Assembly (NCBI RefSeq): GCF_000252445.1
Contig: NC_017790.1
Coordinates: 3,045,638 to 3,109,637, forward strand
Length of the DNA stretch: 64,000 nucleotides
Direction: 5' to 3'
Source of the DNA: Deinococcus gobiensis I-0
GTDB lineage: Bacteria; Deinococcota; Deinococci; Deinococcales; Deinococcaceae
Of the stretch, positions 9,801 to 20,352 are shown one piece after another. Both the position numbers and the translations under genes were made by a program. The notes under the pieces are model-generated. The model did not search any database, was not told where the DNA came from, and saw only the letters and a list, made by a program, of their open reading frames with translations. Position 1 is the stretch's first letter. Every line of letters begins with the position of its first letter.

Positions 9801-11636
9801 TCATGCCAGCACCGCCGCCGCGCCGGTCTCCGCGCCGTGCAGGCCGCGTTCGGCTCCCTGTCCGGCCCGCAGCAGCGCCGCGTAGTGGCTGCGCGGATCG
9901 CGTTCCAGGTCGGCGCGCTCGCCGTTCTCGATGACCTCGCCGCCGCCCAGCACCAGAATCCGGTCCGCGCGGGCCACGGTATCCAGCCGGTGCGCGATGA
10001 CGATGGCCGTACGCCCCGAGAGCAGCCGGGTCATGGCGCGCGTGAGCTGCGCCTCGGTGGCGGGGTCCAGCCGGCTGCTCGGCTCGTCGAGGATGACCAC
10101 CGCCGGGTCACGCAGCATGACCCGCGCGAAGGCCAGCAGCTGAGCCTGCCCCGCGCTGAGGCTGCCGGTGGGCAGCGGGGTCCGCACGCCCTGCGCCAGG
10201 GTGTCCAGCCAGCTGCCCAGGCCCACCTCGCGCAGCGCCTCCTCGACCCGGTGGTCGGGCACGGCCGCGTCGAAAAAGCTGAGGTTGTCGCGCACGCTCG
10301 CCTGGAACAGCTGCACGTCCTGGGTCACGACCGCCACCCGCGAGCGCAGGTCGTGCAGCCGCACGTCGCGGGTGTCCAGTCCACCCAGGCGCACATGGCC
10401 GCCCGTGGGGTCGTAGAGACGCGAGACCAGCCGGGTCAGGGTGGTCTTGCCGCTGCCGGTGCGGCCCAGCAGGCCCAGGGTCTGCCCGGCTTCCAACGTG
10501 AAGTTCACGTCGCGCAGTACGCCGCGCGACTGCGGGTCCTCGGGCGCGTAGCTGAACTCCACCCCCTCGAAGCGCACCTCCAGCGGGCCGGGGGGCAGGG
10601 TCCGTTCGCCTTCCGGGATGCCGGTACGCAGCGCCAGCAGCTCGCCGATGCGGCCCAGGCTGGCCCCCGCCTTCTGGAGGTCCTGAAGCTGCTGCGTGAG
10701 CTGGTCGATGGGTTCCTCGACCATGCTCATGTACTGGTAGAGCAGGAAGGCCGTGCCCAGCGTGATGGCCCCCGCCGCGTACAGCCCGACCGCCGCACTC
10801 AGGATGCCCACGTAGCCCACCGCGAACAGCACCATGCTGAGCTGCCAGACCACGTTGCGCCGCGCCCACGACAGCACGCTGCGAGAAAAGAAGTCGCGCT
10901 GCACGCGCAGGAAGCCGCGCAGGTGGTGCTCGCCGGCCCCCAGGGCGCGCACGTCCTCCAGGCCCGCGAGGCGTTCCTCGACGTAGCCGAACAGGCGGGC
11001 ACTCGACTCGCGTTCCAGGCGGGTCGGCTCGACCCCCCGCTTGCGGACGCGGTTCATGAGGAACAGGGTCACGCCCACGAAGACGGTGATCGCCAGGCCG
11101 ACCCGCACGTCGGTGACATAGAACATGACGACCGCGCCCGTGAGCAACAGCGCCGCCCCGAAGACCCGCACCGCGAATTGCGAGAAGAAGTTGCTCAGGG
11201 CCGTCACGTCGCCGTCGATGCGCTCGATCATCTCGCCGGGGGTACGTTCCTTGTGCTCGCGCATGTCCAGCGAGAGCAGATGGGCCATGAGGTCGCCGCG
11301 CAGGCGGTTGGTGGCCGTCCAGCCCACCCGCGCCCCCACGTAGGTCGCCCCGGCGTTCAGGAGCTGTACCCCCACCGCCAGCGCGATGTACAGCCCCGCG
11401 AGCCGCAGCAGCAGGCCCATGTCGGCCCCCGCCCCGAGCCGCGCGCTGTCGATGAAGCGCTTCATGATCTGCGGCAGCACGAGGTTCAGGCCCGTGGCCC
11501 CCAGCAGCAGCGCGGCCAGCCCGGCGACCGCCCACTTGAGCGGCCCGAGATACTGCCGCAACACATTCAGCGACCCGGTCGGGGGGCCGGAACGTGGCGG
11601 CGCGGCCGAAGAGGAGGAAGGAGAAGAAGGCGCCAT
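9801..11636 (-). CDS. ABC exporter half-transporter, catalytic partner
   Basis: A 611-residue half-transporter with six membrane helices (about 30-310) and a nucleotide-binding domain. Walker A GRTGSGKTT begins at about 391, the signature is SLSAGQ (about 492-497, Ala for the usual Gly), and Walker B VVILDEPSS (about 513-521) keeps the catalytic Glu. Together with the downstream gene this gives the pattern of heterodimeric exporters such as TM287/288 or LmrCD. The start at 11636 follows TAGCCT at 6 nt, and GGGAGG abuts the ATG. The stop overlaps the next gene's first ATG, so the two are one operon. Confidence 0.9.
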   Translation of the reverse strand: MAPSSPSSSSAAPPRSGPPTGSLNVLRQYLGPLKWAVAGLAALLLGATGLNLVLPQIMKRFIDSARLGAGADMGLLLRLAGLYIALAVGVQLLNAGATYVGARVGWTATNRLRGDLMAHLLSLDMREHKERTPGEMIERIDGDVTALSNFFSQFAVRVFGAALLLTGAVVMFYVTDVRVGLAITVFVGVTLFLMNRVRKRGVEPTRLERESSARLFGYVEERLAGLEDVRALGAGEHHLRGFLRVQRDFFSRSVLSWARRNVVWQLSMVLFAVGYVGILSAAVGLYAAGAITLGTAFLLYQYMSMVEEPIDQLTQQLQDLQKAGASLGRIGELLALRTGIPEGERTLPPGPLEVRFEGVEFSYAPEDPQSRGVLRDVNFTLEAGQTLGLLGRTGSGKTTLTRLVSRLYDPTGGHVRLGGLDTRDVRLHDLRSRVAVVTQDVQLFQASVRDNLSFFDAAVPDHRVEEALREVGLGSWLDTLAQGVRTPLPTGSLSAGQAQLLAFARVMLRDPAVVILDEPSSRLDPATEAQLTRAMTRLLSGRTAIVIAHRLDTVARADRILVLGGGEVIENGERADLERDPRSHYAALLRAGQGAERGLHGAETGAAAVLA

Positions 11637-11714
11637 CCTCCCAGGCTAGAGCGCGCTCCGTACTCCCGCATCCGCCGAGTGGCGCATCGCCCGGCCATGC
11701 GGGACGACCCCTGG

Positions 11715-12260
11715 TCAGCCCAGCAGACGCTCCAGCTCGGCCTGCCGCACGGCGAGCTCGGTCTCGGACACGGCCGGGTCGCCCGCTTCGACTTCAACCT
11801 CGCCCAGCGGCACCCAGCTCACGCAGCCGAGCATGCCGGGGGTCTCGTCCAGCACCAGCGGCGCGGTCAGCGGGCGCACCCGCAGCAGCAGCGCGTGCAC
11901 CCAGGGGCGGTTGCGGTAGTGGAAGCGGCGCTCGATGGCCCCGGCGGTCAGCGCCTGCAATGGCTCCAGCGCCAGCGCCCCCTCCAGCGACTCGACCTTA
12001 TGCACGGCGACGACCTCGGCCAGGGCCGGAAAGTGGATCTGGCCGGGGGCAGGGTCGTCGCGCAGCAGGGGCTGGTATTCGCCCTTCAGTTCCTGCGGGT
12101 TCTGGTGCAGGAAGGTCGGGTAGAGCAGGAAGCGGCGGTGCTCGACCTCGAAGCCGTCGTGCGTTTCCATGATGCCGCCCTTGCGGATCAGGAGAGAGAG
12201 GTGGCCTCCTGCGAGGAGCCGGGACTGGGTATCCCATTCTTTGAGGGCGGAGAGGGGCAT
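11715..12260 (-). CDS. DUF1802 family protein
   Basis: A 181-residue cytosolic protein. The start LSALKEWDTQSRLL, LLIRKGGIMET and FLLYPTFLHQNPQELK are hallmark segments of DUF1802, a widely distributed family of unknown function often annotated near restriction or repair genes. No catalytic motif is evident. The ATG at 12260 lies 6 nt after TAAAGT, a leaderless promoter that sits inside the 3' end of the upstream O-antigen-ligase gene, so it can be expressed independently. The two genes overlap by 73 bp on the same strand in different frames. Confidence 0.85.
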   Translation of the reverse strand: MPLSALKEWDTQSRLLAGGHLSLLIRKGGIMETHDGFEVEHRRFLLYPTFLHQNPQELKGEYQPLLRDDPAPGQIHFPALAEVVAVHKVESLEGALALEPLQALTAGAIERRFHYRNRPWVHALLLRVRPLTAPLVLDETPGMLGCVSWVPLGEVEVEAGDPAVSETELAVRQAELERLLG

Positions 12261-13630
12261 GGCTGAACTTTAGCGGCTGCCCTGCGGGTGGATGCCCCCG
12301 CTGCCAGCGCGACCCCCATGAAGAACCACGCAATAGGCGCAAAACGAATGACCTCGGGCCAGGTGAAGAGGTAGATGGAGTAGGCTACCAGAGCGGCAGA
12401 GAGGCCCGGTGCGATTAAGCGGCTTAACCAGATGGCCCAGCTCAGCAAACCGATAAAGGCCAGGGCCACCGGCAAGCCATAGGTCAGGGCGTAGTCCATA
12501 TACTCGTTGTGGACTTTATTCACACCAATCTCGAAGCTTTCCCGCTTCCCATCCGGACGCCCCAGAATAAAACGGGGCGGTCCTTCCGACACTTGAGGCA
12601 GCCGGCGCGCACTTCGCACGTCCCCCAGATGACTCTCAGCGAGCAGGGCATCGGCGGGCCGGGTGGCCATGACACGCCACAAAGCGGGCGGACCCCAGCC
12701 TGTTAGGGGCTTCTGAGCGATACCGATCAATGCTGAATGCCACAGGACACCCCTTCCACTGCTGTCCGTAATGTTCTGACCGCTTGTCCCACCGAAGCTC
12801 CGCGCCACCGACCGCGGAAGCTGTGCTGCGCCGACGCACAGCAGTATCCCCAGAACCAGAGCCGTGCCTGTCGGCCACGTCAACCAGCGCCGATTCCATA
12901 GCAGCAGCCACAAGAGACCCACGCCACCTGCCAGCCACGGCCCACGCGACCAAGAACCCGCCAGACCCCACGCTACGAGCAGCAGCGCCACCCAGCCCCA
13001 GGCACGCTCCTGGCCCCGCAGGTGCGGCTGTACCCCAACCAGTAGCGGGAGCAGCAGCGCCAATACCCCGCCCATGTACCCCCGATGGCCCAGCGTGCCC
13101 CCAAACGCTGTGGCGACTACTCCCTGAAAGGCCCCTTCTCCAATGACGCCCAGCAAGGTGAGTTGCTGCAAGACGTTAGGAAGTGCGAGTGCGGCTCCTC
13201 CCACCAGTGCGGCGCGGGCCAGCGTGAGCGTCGCGCCTCCAGCCGGCGTGGCCTGCATCCAACCCAGCCCTGCGAAGGCAACCAGCACGTACAACAGGTG
13301 CATGAGCACTCCGTCCGCCCGGTCCGACGCACCCAACCATGTCAGGACTGCCGGTTGAATTGCTGCCGAGCACAGCAGCCACACAGCCAGCGCCAGCAGT
13401 CCCCAGGCGGGCGCCGTCCACCTCAGCGCCCCGGCCCCCCACGCCTGCCACACCATCAGCAGCGCAGCGGGCAGGACCACCCCATAGACCCACCACAACT
13501 TCGGTTGAAGGTAAATCACGTCAAACGACGGCGCTACCGTCGGGTTGATCACCAGGGGTAGCGCAAACAGGGCGAACAGGAGAAGTGAAGGAGACGTGAG
13601 CAATGGCGATCTGCCAGATCTACGGCTCAT
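12188..13630 (-). CDS. O-antigen ligase / pilin glycosyltransferase-like membrane protein (Wzy_C family)
   Basis: A 480-residue protein with about 10-12 membrane helices and a large periplasmic loop (residues about 275-380) ending in VHNEYMDYALTYGLPVAL, the conserved histidine region of the O-antigen ligase/polymerase superfamily (Wzy_C). Such enzymes join lipid-linked glycans to lipid A, glycan chains or, in the PglL/PilO branch, to pilins. Its ATG overlaps the stop of the pilin gene (ATGA), so glycosylation of the adjacent pilins is the most economical role. The last 24 residues run into the next gene and look like an out-of-family extension. Base composition is lower in GC than flanking genes. 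Confidence 0.8.
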   Translation of the reverse strand: MSRRSGRSPLLTSPSLLLFALFALPLVINPTVAPSFDVIYLQPKLWWVYGVVLPAALLMVWQAWGAGALRWTAPAWGLLALAVWLLCSAAIQPAVLTWLGASDRADGVLMHLLYVLVAFAGLGWMQATPAGGATLTLARAALVGGAALALPNVLQQLTLLGVIGEGAFQGVVATAFGGTLGHRGYMGGVLALLLPLLVGVQPHLRGQERAWGWVALLLVAWGLAGSWSRGPWLAGGVGLLWLLLWNRRWLTWPTGTALVLGILLCVGAAQLPRSVARSFGGTSGQNITDSSGRGVLWHSALIGIAQKPLTGWGPPALWRVMATRPADALLAESHLGDVRSARRLPQVSEGPPRFILGRPDGKRESFEIGVNKVHNEYMDYALTYGLPVALAFIGLLSWAIWLSRLIAPGLSAALVAYSIYLFTWPEVIRFAPIAWFFMGVALAAGASTRRAAAKVQPCPSPPSKNGIPSPGSSQEATSLS

Positions 13631-14076
13631 GGGAAGTTAATCCCCCCAGCACCCGTTACCGAGAAGGCTGTGGCTCCCGGGGCGTTGTTTTCTACATTCG
13701 ATGGTGTGGCCGTAATCATGGTCGCCCCTCGCCGGTCCCAGATGTCGAAGACATAGGTGAAATTCAGCGTACTCGCGGTCGAGCGGTCACGATAAAAGAT
13801 GTTCCGATTCCTACAGGCGCTGTCGAGATTGGCCATCAGACTATCCAACAAGGCGGCGTCACTGGCGGTGGCCAGGTAGGTCTTGTGGTCTACCTGCGAA
13901 ATCGCTTCCGCCGTCTGAAGGCTCTTTGCACACATCCGTGCCCCCGTGTCGTAGGAACGCCTTTGGGACGCCAGAAGACCGGGGATCATTATTAGTGCGA
14001 GTACGCCGATAATGGCGATGACGACAAGAAGCTCGATCAGTGTAAAGCCAGCAAGATTGAATTTCATACAATTCAT
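13627..14076 (-). CDS. Type IV pilin-like protein
   Basis: A 149-residue prepilin. The leader MNCMKFNLAG is followed by FTLIELLVVIAIIGVLA, so the prepilin peptidase site and the Glu at mature position 5 are intact. The tail of the helix, RSYDTGARMCAKSLQTAEA, matches the neighbouring pilin. The globular part (about 100 aa) has two Cys and no close match that I recognise. It may be a minor pilin or an alternative subunit. The start at 14076 has no clear ribosome-binding site; the ATG at 14067 is equally possible. A strong hairpin separates it from the upstream pilin gene, and it overlaps the ligase gene downstream. Confidence 0.85.
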   Translation of the reverse strand: MNCMKFNLAGFTLIELLVVIAIIGVLALIMIPGLLASQRRSYDTGARMCAKSLQTAEAISQVDHKTYLATASDAALLDSLMANLDSACRNRNIFYRDRSTASTLNFTYVFDIWDRRGATMITATPSNVENNAPGATAFSVTGAGGINFP

Positions 14077-14087
14077 TGATAATACGA

Positions 14088-14123
14088 GCAGAAGGACAGC
14101 AGACTTAGCTGCTGTCCTTCTGC
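14088..14123 (-). terminator. Perfect 15-bp hairpin between the two pilin genes
   Basis: GCAGAAGGACAGCAG at 14088-14102 pairs perfectly with 14109-14123 around a 6-nt loop. Read on the minus strand it lies 14 nt after the stop of the first pilin gene and 12 nt before the second start. There is only a weak T-rich tail (TCGTATTATC), so it may act as a partial terminator or as a 3'-stabilising hairpin that makes the first pilin mRNA more abundant than the distal genes. Confidence 0.7.
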
Positions 14124-14136
14124 CTAAAGTTGTGAC

Positions 14137-14589
14137 TTAGCTGCCCGACAGTGCGTTAGGGGTAGCGGTGAAGGTCTTGTTGCCACGCGTGTCCTTCACG
14201 TCAATGCTGTAGTTGCCAGCCACACCCGCAGCGGTCGCAGCGGTCATGGTGGGGGTAATCACCATGTTGGTATTCATGCAGCTCGCGGAGAGACCCATCG
14301 CATCGTAGGTGGTGCTGACAGCGACGCCATTAGTATCAGTGCCGGTAATAGCAGTCGCAGAAGTCGCGGTCGTACCAGAGGCCTTGGTCAGGGGGAAGTA
14401 AGCCTGCTTGTCAATTTGGTAGGTCGCTTCAGCGGTCTGGATGCTCTTGGCGCAGGCTTGCGCGCCCGTATCATAGGCACGCTTCTGGGCACCCAGCAGG
14501 TTGGGGATCAGCACGGCCGCCAGGATCCCGATGATGGCGATGACGATCAGCAGCTCGATCAGGGTGAAGCCTTGGGTGTTGTTCTTCAT
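14137..14589 (-). CDS. Type IV major pilin-like protein (PilA-like)
   Basis: A 150-residue prepilin with a short leader (MKNNTQG) and the class III N-terminus FTLIELLIVIAIIGILA; the peptidase site and Glu5 are present. The helix continues as [20 protein letters not shown], and the C-terminal domain is small, Thr/Ala-rich and contains Cys residues near 46 and 108. It would be exported, processed by PilD and assembled into a pilus used for adhesion, twitching or DNA uptake. AGGAGA lies 6 nt before the ATG. It is first in a minus-strand unit with the second pilin and the ligase-like gene. Whether it is the main subunit cannot be proven here. Confidence 0.88.
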   Translation of the reverse strand: MKNNTQGFTLIELLIVIAIIGILAAVLIPNLLGAQKRAYDTGAQACAKSIQTAEATYQIDKQAYFPLTKASGTTATSATAITGTDTNGVAVSTTYDAMGLSASCMNTNMVITPTMTAATAAGVAGNYSIDVKDTRGNKTFTATPNALSGS

Positions 14590-15054
14590 GGTGTTCTCCT
14601 GGGTTCGGCGCGGCGGATAAAGGATGGATGGATCGCCTCGCCTGTTAGGGCATTGACAGTTCCGGGTGTCTCCCGTCCCTGCTTGACCACAGGTTACGAA
14701 GCGTGTCCTCACAGGTCTCTTACGTTTCCGGGGCCGCAGCGACCTTCAAGTGGGGGGCCCACCCCAGACATCCATCCGACGGTTTGACCGATCAGCACGG
14801 TCTTTTATGCCTCCTCCCCTGTACAGCCAGACACCTGTCAGAGTTCACCAGATGACCGGGCGCGCCGGGGTGCTATGCTGCGGGACAGTTCAGTCCGGAC
14901 CCGGCCCGCAGGCCAGGGACCGGGCCGGATGGAAGGCAGAGGTTTCGCCTCCACCCCAATTCCACTCCTCCAGCCCCCGCGCCCCGCGCAGGCGCACGGC
15001 GTCTTGCCGTCGCCGCGCCCGGGCCGGTCCTGTGGCCGGAAAACGAGGCCCACC
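14590..15054 (+). promoter_or_regulatory. Divergent intergenic region between pilin and dnaB, with candidate dnaB promoter
   Basis: This 465-bp region separates the minus-strand pilin unit from dnaB. For dnaB, GATGAC (14851-14856) and TATGCT (14874-14879) are separated by 17 nt and would give a leader of roughly 170 nt. I found no convincing promoter hexamers for the pilin gene. The longer dnaB frame that opens at 14875 is Arg/Pro-rich and unlike DnaB, so I treat it as leader. No RNA gene or repeat was recognised. Confidence 0.5.
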
Positions 15055-16400
<1,346 letters not shown>

Positions 16401-16401
<1 letters not shown>

Positions 16402-17102
16402 TGGCGGAAGATCAGAGCAGCGGAACGCAGGGCGCGGGGCAGCGCAGACGCAGGCGGCGGCGCGGCGGCCCGAACGGGACGCAGGGCGGCGCGGCGGCCC
16501 GGCCAGCCACCCTGCGCCCCGGACAGGTGACCAACACGACCGCCGTGCCGGTTCCGGCCGCCCCCCAGAAGCGCGGCCAGAAGCGCCCTCTGGCCGACCC
16601 GCGCATCGGCGTGGGCTGCATCGTGCTGCGCGGCGACGAGATCCTGCTCGTGCGCGAGCGCGGACGCTGGTCGCTGCCCAAGGGCGGGCTGGAGGCGGGC
16701 GAACTCGTGCAGGACGGCGCGCGGCGCGAGACCTTCGAGGAGACCGGACTGGTCGTGGAACTGCGCGACCTGGCCTTCATCGTCGAGTTCCAGGCGCAGA
16801 CCTGGGGGCATCACCTCCAGTTCTTCTACACGGGGCGCGAGGTCGGCGGGCAGCTCCAGCCGCGCGACCCCGACCGCGACGTGCAGGAGGCCCGCTTCGT
16901 GCCGGTGCGGCAGCTGCGCGAGTTCATCCGGTTCCGGCCGCGCCTGGTGGCCCTGGAGACGTGGCTGCGCGAGCGCCGGCCCCGGCATTTCGTGTTCAAT
17001 CTCGACAAGGAGCCGGCCATGCTGCGCAAGCGGCGGCGGGTGGGCGAGAACGGCGCGGTGGTGGCGACCCTGCCCGAGCCCGACGGCGAACCCGACTTCT
17101 AG
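16401..17102 (+). CDS. Nudix hydrolase with arginine-rich N-terminal tail
   Basis: A 233-residue protein. Residues 1-65 are disordered and basic, with seven consecutive Arg at 15-21 and further RG residues, suggesting nucleic-acid or ribosome contact. The Nudix domain follows (about 67-195) with a complete box GGLEAGELVQDGARRETFEE at about 95-114, so it should hydrolyse a nucleoside diphosphate linked to another moiety. The substrate is not evident. It is translationally coupled to dnaB by a 1-bp overlap, which may link nucleotide sanitation with replication in expression. Confidence 0.88.
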
Positions 17103-17154
17103 GCCGCGCGGTCGTGATGGGATCGCCCGCGCGCCGCTCGGCTATGCTGGGGCC

Positions 17155-17877
17155 ATGACGCGCCGCGTTTCTTCTTCCGACGCCTCCCCTGCCCGGGCCG
17201 GGGTGCTGGACGGTCAGATCATCGCGGTCACGGGGGCCGACCAGGGCTACGGCCGCCTGGTGAGTGCCGCGCTGGCCCGCGAGGGTGCGGGCGTGGTCCT
17301 CATCGGGGACAACTCCGAGACGCTGGCCGCCGCCGCGAGCGGCATCGAACTCGCGGGCGGCGCGGCCATTCCCATCAAGGCCGACGTGTCGGTGCCCCTC
17401 GACTGGCTCAGTGCGCAAAACCGCGTGCTGGAGATCTTCGGGGCGCTGCACGGCATCGTGCATCTGGCCGACAAACGCACGAACACGGTCTTCAACATGC
17501 TCAGCGAGGGCGAGTGGATGAATCTATTCAACTGCAACGTCAAGAGCACGGTCGCCATCGCCCAGATCCTCGCCCGCCGCCTGCCCGACACCTGGCTGAC
17601 GGTCATCGGGCCGCACCTCGACGAGACGGGCCTGCAGGTCTACCCGCAGCGCGGCGCGATCCGGGGCCTGGTCGAGAACGGCGCGGGGGTCGACCTGCGC
17701 ATCAATCTGGTGTCGCCCTCGCGCGCGAGCAGTGGCGACGAGATCCTCGACCGGCCCCTGGCCGACGCGGTGGTCACGCTGGCCTCGCCCCGGCTGCGGC
17801 ACCTGCGCGGCAACCTCATGGACATTCCGCTGGCCCCCGCGCCCAAGGTGCGCGTGCCCGAGGCGTACCTGCTGTGA
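17155..17877 (+). CDS. Short-chain dehydrogenase-like protein without the catalytic YxxxK
   Basis: A 240-residue Rossmann protein. The cofactor region reads IIAVTGADQGYGRLVSAAL (residues 22-40), a TGxxxGxG motif, so NAD(P) binding is likely. The segment where YxxxK is expected reads VYPQRGAIRG: Tyr is kept but the Lys four residues later is Gly, and the upstream Ser is not obvious. It may be a non-catalytic SDR. ATG 17155 lies 6 nt after TATGCT, giving a leaderless start. nrdR follows 10 bp after its stop. Confidence 0.75.
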   Translation: MTRRVSSSDASPARAGVLDGQIIAVTGADQGYGRLVSAALAREGAGVVLIGDNSETLAAAASGIELAGGAAIPIKADVSVPLDWLSAQNRVLEIFGALHGIVHLADKRTNTVFNMLSEGEWMNLFNCNVKSTVAIAQILARRLPDTWLTVIGPHLDETGLQVYPQRGAIRGLVENGAGVDLRINLVSPSRASSGDEILDRPLADAVVTLASPRLRHLRGNLMDIPLAPAPKVRVPEAYLL

Positions 17878-17887
17878 GCGCCCCCGC

Positions 17888-18352
17888 ATGAGGTGTCCCT
17901 ACTGCTCCGCCCCCGACTCGAAGGTGGTCAACTCGCGCCCCAGCGACGAGGGGGCCAGCATCCGGCGGCGGCGCGAGTGCCTGACCTGCGCGCGGCGCTT
18001 CACGACCTACGAGCGCGCGCAGCTCGAACCGCTGATGGTGGTCAAGCGCAGCGGCCCGCGTGAGGCCTTCAATCCCGACAAGCTGCTGCGCGGCCTGAGC
18101 CTGGCGACCGAGAAGCGGCCGGTCGATCCGGCGCTGCTGCGGGCCTTCGCCTACGGCTTCGAGGACGACGTGCAGGCCGCCGAAATTCCCAGCACCGAAA
18201 TCGGCCGCCGCGCCATGACCTTCCTGCGCCCGCTGGACGACGTGGCCTACATCCGCTTCGCGAGCGTGTACCGCGATTTCGACAGCCTGGAGCGCTTCAT
18301 CGAGGAAATCCGGGGCCTGAAGGGCAGTGGCCCCGAACCGGAAGACGGTTAG
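17888..18352 (+). CDS. nrdR: Transcriptional repressor NrdR
   Basis: A 154-residue regulator of ribonucleotide reductase genes. The N-terminal zinc ribbon uses Cys3, Cys6, Cys31 and Cys34 (MRCPYC and CLTC), and the ATP-cone domain (about 49-139, VVKRSGPREAFNPDKLLRGL) senses ATP/dATP. When dATP is bound it represses nrd promoters. Length and motifs match the family exactly. It lies 10 bp after the SDR-like gene and is probably cotranscribed with it. No NrdR box was seen in this window. The 254 bp that follow up to 18606 show no gene, tRNA or clear terminator. Confidence 0.96.
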   Translation: MRCPYCSAPDSKVVNSRPSDEGASIRRRRECLTCARRFTTYERAQLEPLMVVKRSGPREAFNPDKLLRGLSLATEKRPVDPALLRAFAYGFEDDVQAAEIPSTEIGRRAMTFLRPLDDVAYIRFASVYRDFDSLERFIEEIRGLKGSGPEPEDG

Positions 18353-18606
18353 GGACAGCGGCGCGGCATCCGGGAAAGGGCATCCAGGAAAGGCCTGGAC
18401 GCACGACTGCGCCTTGGGAACTAGACTCCGCCCAGGACCGTCGGGCCTGGACACCACGGCACAGCCGCTCCCGGGGCGCGGTGGCCGACCTGTGGGCGAT
18501 CCGGGAGGGCCACACCGTCCCCGACTCCGCACGGACCGGGAACCTTTCGCAGCCCGTGCAGGACACCCCCCGGCCCTCGCCGGTCTGCCGTGACACAGGC
18601 CCCCCC

Positions 18607-19227
18607 TCAGCCCCGCCCCGGTCCCCCCTGCGCCGCCGGACGTGGGCGCACCGGCCCCGCGTTGGCCGGGGTATGGCCCCGTACGCCCTCCAGCAACCGG
18701 CGGATCACCGCGAAGTCGGCCTCCAGGTCGCCGGTCGGGGTGACGTAGCCCACCACGCCCACCTGCCGCCGACCCCAGTCGAGCACCGTGATGCCGATGG
18801 GCACCTGCGCCTCCAGGGCCATGTAATAGAAGCCGGTCTTCCAGAACTCGGTGCGCCTGCGCGTGCCCTCGGGGGCCACCGTGAGCATGATCTCGGGTTC
18901 GCGCTCAATCAGGGCGACCACCGCGTCCACGAAGTTGCCCCCCACCCGGCGGCGGTCGATGGGCAGCCCGCCCACCGCGCGCATGAACAGGCCCACCGGG
19001 AACACGAAAATCTCCCTCTTGGCAATGAAGTGGGCGGGCGAGCGGGTCGCCCACTTCCAGAGCAGCCCGATCCAGAAGTCGGCGTTGTCGGTGTGCGGCG
19101 CGACGGCGGCCACGAAGCGCGGCGGCGTGGGCGCGGCCAGCAGCGGCGTCCAGCCCCGGCGGCGCAGCGCCCACGCCCCGAAGCGCGACAGGAGGGTGGG
19201 AGAGGAACCGGGCCACGCGGCGGACAT
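18607..19227 (-). CDS. PlsC-like acyltransferase
   Basis: A 206-residue acyltransferase of the lysophosphatidic acid family. The catalytic box is HTDNAD (residues about 43-48, an HX4D motif), and [11 protein letters not shown] near residue 115 is the glycerophosphate-binding block. It belongs to the short variants that begin close to the HX4D box and are seen in many bacteria alongside PlsC. ATG at 19227 is 7 nt after TAGACT (leaderless). It is divergent from paaA. The substrate may be a lysolipid; no partner gene identifies it. Confidence 0.82.
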   Translation of the reverse strand: MSAAWPGSSPTLLSRFGAWALRRRGWTPLLAAPTPPRFVAAVAPHTDNADFWIGLLWKWATRSPAHFIAKREIFVFPVGLFMRAVGGLPIDRRRVGGNFVDAVVALIEREPEIMLTVAPEGTRRRTEFWKTGFYYMALEAQVPIGITVLDWGRRQVGVVGYVTPTGDLEADFAVIRRLLEGVRGHTPANAGPVRPRPAAQGGPGRG

Positions 19228-19321
19228 CCCGGCGAGTCTAACTTTCGCCGGCGTGGGGGCCGGCGCGGCGGGACGCGGTTCAGGGCCGCCTGAAGCCTTC
19301 CCTACCGGGATCACACCTCGC

Positions 19322-19342
19322 CTAACGGTCGTTAGGTATACT
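19322..19342 (+). promoter_or_regulatory. PaaR-type operator overlapping the paaA promoter
   Basis: CTAACGGTCGTTAG at 19322-19335 fits the pseudopalindrome CNAACGNNCGTTNG reported for the TetR-family repressor PaaR of Thermus thermophilus, which releases DNA on binding phenylacetyl-CoA. TATACT (19337-19342) follows immediately as the -10 box, so bound repressor would block polymerase. The -35 region is weak. The regulator gene itself is not in this window. Confidence 0.8.
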
Positions 19343-19374
19343 GGGATCAGCAACAATTCAGGAGGTGTCTTTCC

Positions 19375-20351
<977 letters not shown>

Positions 20352-20352
<1 letters not shown>

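Noticed and set aside
14875..15054. N-terminal extension of DnaB from 14875
   Set aside because: Extra 60 residues are Arg/Pro-rich and absent from the family; the TATGCT promoter box overlaps this start.
18353..18606. Possible RNA gene or small ORF after nrdR
   Set aside because: No cloverleaf, no T-tailed hairpin, and the short frames are shadows of each other.
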